This document shows, piece by piece, positions 7,215 through 14,468 of a stretch of DNA of 20,191 nucleotides (positions are counted from its first letter, which is position 1; every line of letters begins with the position of its first letter). Source of the DNA: a virus; the IMG/VR virus record IMGVR_UViG_3300009176_000091, positions 1-20,191 of that record, one strand, 5' to 3'. The notes beneath the pieces were generated by a model. The model was not told where the DNA came from. It saw only the letters and a list, made by a program, of their open reading frames with translations, and did no database searches. A program made the position numbers and the translations under genes.

Positions 7215-9346
7215 CAGGCGTTGTCCTGCTTCCCGCCTATCGGCACCCATACATCGGTCACGATCTTCGTCAGCATGATCGTGTCGAGCGGAACGGTAAG
7301 CACGAAGTCGGCACCACAGAAGATATTGCCGGTGCCGTTCTTCACGGTGACATCGTTGCCGCCATCCGCCGATGAGAATACAATGACTTGGCCTCGGTTG
7401 CCGCCGGTTATGGTGTTCAGGTCAACTGCTCCGCCACCAGTAGCGAGAGCGAAGCATATCGGATAGCCAACCGGTATGTTGTCGGGAAGAGTGACCGCGT
7501 TTGCAGATATCGTCAGCGTCTTGGTCAGCGGCACCCAATCGTTGCCTACCTCCAGGGGATTCGCTCCGAACCCGTCAGAAATGCCGGTAATTGTCATGTC
7601 GGAAATGTTGTCCCGAACGATGATGCGATCACCCCACAGTGGCACGCCCGTCGAGCCAAACCGGATGGCGCGCAGCGAGATGTCCAGAAACTTGTTGCTT
7701 TCAAAGATCAAGTCGCCGCTCGCGCCACCGCTGGAGCCGAGGATGTCAAAGCCGTAGGTTCCATTCTGGAAGACGCATTCCTTAAAGTTCCAATTTCCCA
7801 TATCGGTCTTGGGGAGATAGTTATCCCGGATAATAGGATTGGCAGGGTCAGTGCCGGTAAATTCGGTGTTGCGCACCCGCCAGTTCGGGTAGCTCTTCCC
7901 GTTCAGTTCACAAACCAGTGGAGCGGTGAACTTGGAGTCGGAGAGCTTGAACTCGTCCCATGCTACAACGGCATGGATGCCGCTTACGGAGCAGTCGAAG
8001 TTGCAGTTATTGATGCGGAGGAAGCCGCTCGATGGCAGCTCCGAATAGGTAGCCGCGTCGATGTTGCCGACGCCGATGGTCAGGCCGCCCTCGCAACTGA
8101 TGTCGCAGTTCGACATGGTTAGGTCTTTGCCGCGGTGCTGAACGCCCGTGCCGCACATGATGACGTTGTGGCCGACGACGTTCATTCCCTGATATTTGTG
8201 CCCGGCCGGCCCGGTGATGCAGGAGTAGCTGTTGCCGCCAACGATGTGGATGTCGCAGCACGGAATTTGTTGCGAAACATCGTCGTCGAACATATGAATT
8301 GGTGAAGCATCCGGATCAACAAGGCGACGGCAGAACCGTGCCGTGCAGCCAGTCACGTTGACACCTAACACACCACACACCGCCCACCCAGTGAACCATT
8401 GGGAAATATGTGACGGATCGTAGTTCGACGGGTCATCCAGCTTGCGGCCGATGATGTTCGTATTGACCATGCTATGATCAATGCCAAGATTGGACAATAC
8501 TGCAAAACGCGGAAAGTTCTCGAAGAAGCAGTCAACCATCGTCGCGCGATCTACAAAATCTAAGTCAATTGCGCGAACGCCTGTGGGATTTGTGGTGTCA
8601 TGCAGCGCGCCGCCGCCCGCTCCTATTGCCCGCATGCCCTTGATGGTAATGTCATGGATTGTTTTTACTTTGCGCACATAAGACGTGTAGGTTTCGGCAA
8701 GGTAGGTGTATTTGAGCGGGAGTGCTGGTGTTATCGCGTCATCGAAAATAAACCCAACGTAATTGAGTTCACCATTATTACTTGAATCGAAGCCGCCGAC
8801 GCCTGCCACTCCATTCCAATAATCTCCAGTGCTGGTGATGGCGATGATGTCGCCCTCGTTCAAGACGGACGGGTCGGCGACGGTGAAAGCAGAGTTGTTT
8901 ACATCCGTTACATCAGCGCTGCCCGCAGCAACGTTCGTCGTGATGGTCGTGCGCTCGCCAAAACAGTTGGCGTATGGATTTACCAGCAACGTGTCATATT
9001 CGGGGGGAGCAAAGTGCAAGACCGCCCACGCATCGGCGTCAGCGCCGGCGTCGGACTCGGAGAGGTCCAGTATGCCCCGCCCCTGCCCGTCGATGGTCAC
9101 GTTGGAAGCCGTAAAAATCTGCTCGTCGTTGAGCTTATATCGCCCGGTCATATTGATCAGCACGCCGCGCCCTTCGGCGTCGTCTTCGGAGAGCCCGTTG
9201 ACATAGGCAGCAAGAGCGGCGAATGCCGTATCCGAGGACGCCACGCCAGACGGGTCGGCCCCAAACTGCTCGGGCGTAATTGTCCGCGTAGACTCGGCGG
9301 GCGGGAAAAAGCCCTCAAGCCGGTCGGGGAAGGTAAAGACCTTCAT
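7214..9346 (-). CDS. Right-handed beta-helix tailspike-like protein (third spike)
   Basis: A 710-aa protein starting MKVFTFPDRLEGFF at an ATG that overlaps the previous stop (ATGA). Residues 27-95 have the pectate-lyase/tailspike opening: QFGADPSGVASSDTAFAALA, GVLINMTGRYKL, VTIDGQGRGILDL. The body (about 110-590) consists of repeated short strands with N/D/G/C turns, such as DLTMSNCDISCEGGL and LRINNCNFDCSV, typical of parallel beta-helix coils. The last 100 residues form a beta-rich capping domain (NTITGGNRGQVIVFSSADGG, VTVKNGTGNIF) common at fibre ends. It shares its N-terminal plan, including a TSTGDYWNGVAG-like loop, with the first spike. A role in recognising or degrading a host surface polysaccharide is likely; catalytic residues cannot be named. 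Confidence 0.85.
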   Translation of the reverse strand: MKVFTFPDRLEGFFPPAESTRTITPEQFGADPSGVASSDTAFAALAAYVNGLSEDDAEGRGVLINMTGRYKLNDEQIFTASNVTIDGQGRGILDLSESDAGADADAWAVLHFAPPEYDTLLVNPYANCFGERTTITTNVAAGSADVTDVNNSAFTVADPSVLNEGDIIAITSTGDYWNGVAGVGGFDSSNNGELNYVGFIFDDAITPALPLKYTYLAETYTSYVRKVKTIHDITIKGMRAIGAGGGALHDTTNPTGVRAIDLDFVDRATMVDCFFENFPRFAVLSNLGIDHSMVNTNIIGRKLDDPSNYDPSHISQWFTGWAVCGVLGVNVTGCTARFCRRLVDPDASPIHMFDDDVSQQIPCCDIHIVGGNSYSCITGPAGHKYQGMNVVGHNVIMCGTGVQHRGKDLTMSNCDISCEGGLTIGVGNIDAATYSELPSSGFLRINNCNFDCSVSGIHAVVAWDEFKLSDSKFTAPLVCELNGKSYPNWRVRNTEFTGTDPANPIIRDNYLPKTDMGNWNFKECVFQNGTYGFDILGSSGGASGDLIFESNKFLDISLRAIRFGSTGVPLWGDRIIVRDNISDMTITGISDGFGANPLEVGNDWVPLTKTLTISANAVTLPDNIPVGYPICFALATGGGAVDLNTITGGNRGQVIVFSSADGGNDVTVKNGTGNIFCGADFVLTVPLDTIMLTKIVTDVWVPIGGKQDNA

Positions 9347-9648
9347 TTGCGATAGACCGTCAGAGTTATGGGAGTCTTGGCCGGTTCGGCGTCAAGCCGC
9401 AGGTAAACCCGGTCGGCCGTCGTCAGTTCTGTGAACTGGACTACCCTTTCGTCCTGCGAAATTTCGGGCGCTCCGAACAAGTCGTAGTTGGTGGCCCCCG
9501 CAGTTGGCAGGCTCGTGCCGAGGATAACGCGGATTGCGTTGTCCCTGAACCCGCGAAGTTGCAAGCGAAAGGCACAGTTCGCATTACCGCCCGAAACATC
9601 CTGATAGGCCGCCGTGGTGAGCGTGAAAGAGACTGTCGAAACCGCCAT
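9343..9648 (-). CDS. Small beta-rich structural protein
   Basis: A 101-aa ORF, MAVSTVSFTLTTAAYQDVSG at the start, with alternating strand-forming residues throughout (FRLQLRGFRDNAIRVILG, DRVYLRLDAEPAKTPITLTV). It is close to the size and style of phage virion proteins with a single beta-sandwich. Its TGA overlaps the ATG of the spike (ATGA), so the two are probably translated together. No family recognised; a role as a spike adaptor or attachment base is a guess from linkage. Confidence 0.7.
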   Translation of the reverse strand: MAVSTVSFTLTTAAYQDVSGGNANCAFRLQLRGFRDNAIRVILGTSLPTAGATNYDLFGAPEISQDERVVQFTELTTADRVYLRLDAEPAKTPITLTVYRK

Positions 9649-9657
9649 ATCAGATGC

Positions 9658-9951
9658 TCACTTTGGATAGGGTTCGTCGGGCTTGCCGGGAACGGAGCAG
9701 TAGCCGCAGCGCCGCGCAGCGGTCTCTTCAGGCGGCTCCGTCCATATCCACTGCCCATCCTCTCGCCTGACCAGGTAAGAAAGCGGCACGTCCTGCGGGC
9801 GGTCTTTTGTTGACCCACCCTGCAAGACGATGGGCTCACGCTCAGGGCCAAATACCCACATCATGCAAACCGAAGCCCGACACGCCGCCTTGTCGGTGTT
9901 GCGCGTCCAAACACACCACTTGCCTCGCGCCTCACCTTCTGTGCGCCACAT
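9658..9951 (-). CDS. Hypothetical cysteine-containing protein after the portal N-terminal gene
   Basis: A 97-aa ORF whose ATG shares one base with the portal-N stop codon (TGATG). It contains CRASVCMMWVFG near residues 24-35, a VRREDGQWIWTEPPEET segment and a RRCGYC pair near 80-85 before a Pro-rich end. Two pairs of cysteines suggest possible metal binding, but spacing alone is not proof. No family recognised. It lies in the 2.7-kb insertion between the two portal pieces. Confidence 0.65.
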   Translation of the reverse strand: MWRTEGEARGKWCVWTRNTDKAACRASVCMMWVFGPEREPIVLQGGSTKDRPQDVPLSYLVRREDGQWIWTEPPEETAARRCGYCSVPGKPDEPYPK

Positions 9952-11495
9952 CAGTATGCCCCTTGCTGGGCTATGGGAGGCCGCTGAGCGCCGTTGAGCT
10001 CACCAGGCTGCTGAGGGGCCTGCGGACGCTGTGGCGCTTGCTGGACCTGCTGAGCGGCCGCAGCCTGCTTTTTAGCGAAATCCTGCTCCCACTGCGCCGG
10101 CAACTCGATACCGCTCATCAGCTTGATGGTCTCGTCACCAAACTTGTTGGCGATGATCTCCGCCTTCAGCCGGAACAGGTCGCGCGCATATTTTGCAATT
10201 GCCTTCTGGCGGTTCTGAATGCGCAGGCTGCCCCACTGCGTCTTGATTTCTTGCGCGCCCTTGGTCTCCCTCGGGTCCGTCTGTCCCCGCATGATGTCGG
10301 CGGTGCCACACACCTCGTAGATTTTCTGCTTGGTAATCTCGCTTTGCAGCGTCACCTTTTCAAGAGCAGCGGACACTTGATCCAGCGGCATTACCCAAAT
10401 GGCTTTGTCGAGCCCACCGCCCAGCGAGTAGATAGCCTCGATGTCCTGCACCGGCGGGAAATCACCATCGCCTGCGACCGCTAGATTCTCGAAGTCCTTG
10501 ATGCGACTGTCCCGCAGCCCCCGGTATTTCAGGCAGGCCGTCAGCCCCATGATGCGCTGCGTCTCTAGATCCAGCTGTTCAGCCAATCTGCGATACAGGC
10601 GATAGAGTGGCACAGGAACCAGCGTATCAGTCGTTCTGATCACGTAGAGCGGCGGCGGAACCGGAAAGAAGCCTTCAAGGCCCAGGGGGTCTGGCTCACG
10701 CGAAATTGGCGCATCCTTGTAGGATGGAGCTATGTAGATGACCTCCTCCGTCGCCTTGTCCCAGATTTCCCAAACCCGAGCCCGCATGAAGATGTCGGGT
10801 GCCGGCTTGTCCGCTTCCCGTGTCTTGTCGTCCGCCACTTCCACGTCGAGTTGAATCTTCTCGGCAATCTCGGACTCGCAGATGTCGCGGAGCTCATCGC
10901 GAGTGTAAAAATGCTCGAACGCTATCCACGGGACGTAGGCCCACTGCCTTTCTGGACCATGCCGGAAATTCGCCCAGCCAACATGCTCGCAAATGGCCAA
11001 TTCCCAAGCCTTTTTGCCCTGCAAGCGTCCCTTGCCAGGAACAGACTTATAATGAACCCTTGTAACGCCGCGTCCGGTTAGCTCGTTGTCCTTGAGTGCC
11101 GCTTCCATGACAGCGTCGAAGTCGTAGGCGTCCGTCAGGTAGGACAGGCACCGCTCAATGCATTGCGAGCCATATTTCGCCACCGGGTCCTTATCGTTGA
11201 ACCGCCTCCGCACGTCTGGAATAGGCGTCGAGTTGTAAAGCGCCGGAACCGTCGTCTCGACGTTCGCAAACAGAATATTGAAGTAGTCCGACCCGACAAG
11301 CTGCGTCGTGGTGCTCGCCGACGCCTCCTCCTGGCGATAGCGCTTGACGACGAGTTCCGCCTCCGTCCTCCAGGACTTCTCCTCTTCATCCGCCGCATCG
11401 AGCGCGCTGAGCCACATGCGGACGAGCCCAGCGTTGTCCTGCGCTGCCTCTTCCCTGGTTTCGAAGACTTCGGTGGAGTCGACGGGATCAGCCAT
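9951..11495 (-). CDS. Portal protein, N-terminal and core part (split portal)
   Basis: A 514-aa protein whose ATG shares one base with the stop of the second spike (TGATG). Diagnostic regions of P22-like portals: NILFANVETTVPALYNSTP (73-91) with VRRRF; DNELTGRGVTRVHYK (136-150); a DPLGLEGFFPVPPPLY segment; RLYRRLAEQLDLETQRI; and GTADIMRGQTDPRETKGAQE with TQWGSLRIQNRQ (397-430), followed by ARDLFRLKAEIIANKFG. The portal forms the dodecameric DNA channel at one capsid vertex and docks the terminase. The chain then ends in a 48-residue Gln/Pro/Ala-rich tail where intact portals continue into the WxxVLxLLRxD...DIExDST domain. That domain is found instead in the gene at 6486-7214. Confidence 0.9.
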   Translation of the reverse strand: MADPVDSTEVFETREEAAQDNAGLVRMWLSALDAADEEEKSWRTEAELVVKRYRQEEASASTTTQLVGSDYFNILFANVETTVPALYNSTPIPDVRRRFNDKDPVAKYGSQCIERCLSYLTDAYDFDAVMEAALKDNELTGRGVTRVHYKSVPGKGRLQGKKAWELAICEHVGWANFRHGPERQWAYVPWIAFEHFYTRDELRDICESEIAEKIQLDVEVADDKTREADKPAPDIFMRARVWEIWDKATEEVIYIAPSYKDAPISREPDPLGLEGFFPVPPPLYVIRTTDTLVPVPLYRLYRRLAEQLDLETQRIMGLTACLKYRGLRDSRIKDFENLAVAGDGDFPPVQDIEAIYSLGGGLDKAIWVMPLDQVSAALEKVTLQSEITKQKIYEVCGTADIMRGQTDPRETKGAQEIKTQWGSLRIQNRQKAIAKYARDLFRLKAEIIANKFGDETIKLMSGIELPAQWEQDFAKKQAAAAQQVQQAPQRPQAPQQPGELNGAQRPPIAQQGAY

Positions 11496-13255
11496 CAGGC
11501 CGTGCCCACCTTCAGATACCGCCCAGACACGCGCAGTAGCGAAGTATTGGTGAAATCGGCATCCGTGAGCCGCGCCGGATTACCCACCCCAGCCGCCATC
11601 TTGTAGACCTCGATGGTCGTCGTGTTCGACATCACCAGGGCGGAGAGCATCGTATCGCCAACGCCCGCCGTCATGAGCGAGGCGTGAATGGTGCAGGGAA
11701 AGTTCAACCCGACCATCGACGCAACGGGCAGGCCACTGATCAGGAAGTTCCCCGTCGAGCTGCCCTTGTTAGTGAACGCAGCCGCCATGAAGAATTCGAC
11801 TATGTGTTCGTCGACCATGACGCGTCCGCTGACATTGACAGTCGCACCCACCAGCGCGCCGCCGAACGAGACAGTGAACACGTTGTTAGAGACGGGCAGA
11901 CCGCCAATGCGCTCGACGACTCCGACTTCCGCGCCTCCATAGTCATTCCCGCTATAGCCCAACTCCATATCGTTCTTACTGTAGACGTTGGTGCCGGTCG
12001 ACGATCTGAGAATAGCAACGGTAGCGTTGCCGACTAGGCACTTGTTCAGCGCGATAAAACACCCGTTCGGGACGAACGTACCTCCATCGGTAACGCTGAT
12101 GCAGGAAGTTGTAGCAACGGCCCAGACCAAATCCGGATCAATATCCGAAATCTCGTTGCTAGTGACGACGATGTTCTCCGTGGCGCGCCCGGCCGTTGAG
12201 CTGCCAGTTACGATGATGCCGGCTAGCCCCGATCCCCTAATCCTGTTGCCGGTGGCGAGATTGTTCTGCGCCCCATGAATGAACTTCAGCCCATAGATGT
12301 AGTTATTGACCAGCCGGTTGCCGCTGATGATGGAATCGGAGCCGAAGCAGTCGATCCCTTCGCCGGTGTCCTCGATGTAGTTGCCGCGCAGGGAGAGGTC
12401 TGTAGCCCCATAGTGCGCGACGTTGATGCCGTCGCTTTGCTCCTGTAGCCACGGCGCGGAAGCACTACGAGACAGGCGGAAATCGAGACCCACGCGCACA
12501 CTGATGATGCGATTGTCATGTAGCTTGATGCTTTGGCAGCGGACGCTGTTGATCGGATCGCCGTCAATATGGATGGCGGTGATGTTCGGTGCCGGCGTGG
12601 CGGCGTATGCCGTCGAGTTCTCTAGGCAGTCATGGATGTAGTTGTTGGAGACAGAGCCGCCGACGAAACTTTGCAGATTGATCTGATCTCCCAGCGGAAA
12701 ACCAGACAACTCATTGCCGTCAATATCGCAGTCTTCACAATTGTGCGCCGCAATGCCGACGATCATCCGCCCATCATCCACCTCGCTTCGGAGATGGATG
12801 TTGCTGATCGCCGCCTTGCTGATGGGGAGGTAGCTACCCGAGCGCTGGCCAGTCAGCATCAGGCCGACGGCATTCGAGCCGTAACGCTGGCCTACCCCGT
12901 AACCAGTCGTGTTTGTCGCATTGACACTGCTAAACGCGCTCGCCGGCATGTAGAGAGTGCCACGACTAGACCCCTGCCCTTCAATGCATGTTTCGTCTAC
13001 CGTGATTTCGGCGCGCTGAGAAAGCCGGAAGAACGACCCCGGCCGCATCAGCCAGCCCTTGCCGCTTACGGCAACAATCTCCTGTAAAACCCGCGTGTTG
13101 AGGGCATCATGAGTATCGTCGTCTTCGTCCGTCACCTCGCGCATCGGAGCCCAGCTATCACCTAAATAGCGGCGCACAATGTGCTTCTGCGGCCCGATGA
13201 CAGACACACTTTCGGGGTCCGAGACGGCCGTCTCGGTTGAATAACCGATAGCCAT
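11495..13255 (-). CDS. Right-handed beta-helix tailspike-like protein (second spike)
   Basis: A 586-aa protein starting MAIGYSTETAVSDPES. The first 60 residues differ from the other two spikes and contain an acidic REVTDEDDDTHDALN stretch, perhaps a distinct virion-attachment part. From about residue 75 to 420 the sequence shows beta-helix coils: ITVDETCIEGQG, NNYIHDCLENS, LSLRGNYIEDTGEGIDCFG, DSIISGNRLVNN, NLATGNRIRGSGLAGIIVTG. The final 150 residues are a beta-rich trimerisation or binding-type domain without helix repeats. It precedes portal-N with overlapping stop/start codons. Likely a receptor-binding protein or polysaccharide depolymerase; no active site can be assigned by eye. Confidence 0.82.
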   Translation of the reverse strand: MAIGYSTETAVSDPESVSVIGPQKHIVRRYLGDSWAPMREVTDEDDDTHDALNTRVLQEIVAVSGKGWLMRPGSFFRLSQRAEITVDETCIEGQGSSRGTLYMPASAFSSVNATNTTGYGVGQRYGSNAVGLMLTGQRSGSYLPISKAAISNIHLRSEVDDGRMIVGIAAHNCEDCDIDGNELSGFPLGDQINLQSFVGGSVSNNYIHDCLENSTAYAATPAPNITAIHIDGDPINSVRCQSIKLHDNRIISVRVGLDFRLSRSASAPWLQEQSDGINVAHYGATDLSLRGNYIEDTGEGIDCFGSDSIISGNRLVNNYIYGLKFIHGAQNNLATGNRIRGSGLAGIIVTGSSTAGRATENIVVTSNEISDIDPDLVWAVATTSCISVTDGGTFVPNGCFIALNKCLVGNATVAILRSSTGTNVYSKNDMELGYSGNDYGGAEVGVVERIGGLPVSNNVFTVSFGGALVGATVNVSGRVMVDEHIVEFFMAAAFTNKGSSTGNFLISGLPVASMVGLNFPCTIHASLMTAGVGDTMLSALVMSNTTTIEVYKMAAGVGNPARLTDADFTNTSLLRVSGRYLKVGTA

Positions 13256-13261
13256 AAACGA

Positions 13262-14014
13262 TCAGCCGGCCGCGAACCGCACGATGGCGACGCCGGGCGC
13301 GCCAACTGAGCCGGCCGCATTCTGCCCGCCGCCACCCCCACCCGCACCGTAGGCAGTCGCAGCCGCACCGGTGCCGCCGACCGAAGTCGTGCCACCAACA
13401 CCGCCATTGCCCCAAGGGGTACAACCGCCGGCACCACCACCGATGTTCGTGCCAGCTAAGATAAAAGCGGCAGTGAGCATGCTCCGTGAATTACCGCCGC
13501 CACCGCTGCCCGTTCCTGCGCCAGGACCGCCAGTCGAGCCAGTACCCATATACGACCCGAACGCAGTGGCTACGGCTCCTACCGTGCCAACGCCAGCTCC
13601 ACCTGTGGGGCCACTCTGACCCGAAAAACCAAACCCGACAGTTCCAGCGCTGCCGCCGTTACCGCCGTTAGTCGCAGCACCAACCGTACCAACACCGCCA
13701 CCTCCAGCCGCCGGCACGGATATGAGCGCACCGGAAACCGACGCGGCAGTTCCAGCCGCAGCCGCAGCCGCAGCCGTAGGAATGGTGAAAGTGAGCGTAG
13801 CGCTAGGCGTGACAGGGACTGGATAATCAATCAGGAAGCCGGCAGCGCCGCCACCGCCGCCACCGCCGCCCGTCGCATGGCCAGCACATCCGCCGGCACC
13901 GCCGCCAACCAACGTGACGTAGGCCATTGTAGCCCAAGCCGGAACGGTCACCGTGCCAGAAACGGTAACGACCGTTGGTGCCTGCGAAGGAAAGTAAGGC
14001 CCGAAGACAGGCAT
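13262..14014 (-). CDS. Glycine-rich tail fibre / adhesin-type protein
   Basis: A 250-aa protein with GGAG 9 bases before its ATG, inside the end of the previous gene. Residues about 15-45 form strands (TVVTVSGTVTVPAWATMAYV then TLVGGGAGGCAG), the usual opening of the phage glycine-rich domain. The rest is dominated by Gly, Ala and Thr, with poly-Gly runs up to eight (about residue 50) and YGAGGGGGGQN near the end, closing with GVAIVRFAAG. Glycine-rich domains of this kind can form polyglycine-II sandwiches at the tips of tail fibres and determine host binding, as known for some T-even-type adhesins. It lies between two tailspike-like genes and a 134-aa structural gene. An adhesin role is inferred. 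Confidence 0.8.
   Translation of the reverse strand: MPVFGPYFPSQAPTVVTVSGTVTVPAWATMAYVTLVGGGAGGCAGHATGGGGGGGGAAGFLIDYPVPVTPSATLTFTIPTAAAAAAAGTAASVSGALISVPAAGGGGVGTVGAATNGGNGGSAGTVGFGFSGQSGPTGGAGVGTVGAVATAFGSYMGTGSTGGPGAGTGSGGGGNSRSMLTAAFILAGTNIGGGAGGCTPWGNGGVGGTTSVGGTGAAATAYGAGGGGGGQNAAGSVGAPGVAIVRFAAG
13755..13776. repeat. Short GCCGCA hexamer tandem repeat inside the Gly-rich gene
   Basis: On the plus strand GCCGCA is present three times plus GCCG. On the coding strand this encodes part of a run of eight alanines. It is a low-complexity coding repeat and a possible site for slippage that changes adhesin length. Confidence 0.6.
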
Positions 14015-14017
14015 GGG

Positions 14018-14422
14018 TTACATCTCCGTCGCATAGAGTGAACCGGCACCGTCCGCATCCCAGATAGCGTCAATGCGGCCCGTGTAGACCGGATACGGCA
14101 TTTCCCAGATACCGCCATTCGCCGGGACAATGGCCGTGAAGGACGTGGCCGAGGCCGTGGTGCCGTATTTGATCTTGACGTTGTTCGCGTCGGTGTTGAC
14201 GAGGATCAGCCCCTGCCGGGCACTGTTGGCTGCGAGGAGCTGTTGCGTGGTTGCGAGAGAGGCGAGCGCCGTCAGCGATGCCGTCGCTACAACGGGCGCT
14301 ATAGCCGTGATCGAGCCACCTGCAACGCCCGTGACAGGGAGCGGCGTGGTTGGCGTGACCGCCACATCGCCTATCGTGCCGGGAAGCCCCGTCGAATAGG
14401 AGACCGTTACCGGAGAAGCCAT
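14018..14422 (-). CDS. Phage structural protein, unknown function
   Basis: A 134-aa ORF with AAGGA plus GGAAAG before the ATG. The N-terminal half is Val/Thr/Ala/Pro-rich and probably extended; the C-terminal half is a compact beta-type unit: ARQGLILVNTDANNVKIKYG, TTASATSFTAIVPANGG, WEMPYPVYTGRIDAIWDADG, AGSLYATEM. From memory, similar short proteins with QGL.LvNtd.n.v.iKyG...S..sF...i are common among phage tail and fibre genes. They may be decoration or fibre-base proteins. It sits between the first spike and the Gly-rich protein, separated by about 46 and 3 bases. Confidence 0.75.
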   Translation of the reverse strand: MASPVTVSYSTGLPGTIGDVAVTPTTPLPVTGVAGGSITAIAPVVATASLTALASLATTQQLLAANSARQGLILVNTDANNVKIKYGTTASATSFTAIVPANGGIWEMPYPVYTGRIDAIWDADGAGSLYATEM

Positions 14423-14468
14423 GCTTTCCAGTCCTTTTCAGACTTCAGAAGTGAATGTTTGGGTTAGG

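Noticed and set aside
7388-8122. Plus-strand 244-aa open frame antisense to the third spike
   Set aside because: Composition and lack of start signals fit a shadow of the spike; all genes of the window are on the other strand.
6486-11495. Intein or programmed frameshift as the reason for the split portal
   Set aside because: The intervening 2.7 kb holds three independent genes with own starts and stops, and no splice-junction Cys/Ser, TxxH or HN motifs are present at the borders.
13755-13870. CRISPR-like or satellite repeat
   Set aside because: The repeats are short hexamers or triplets in frame, encoding poly-Ala and poly-Gly; there are no spacers.
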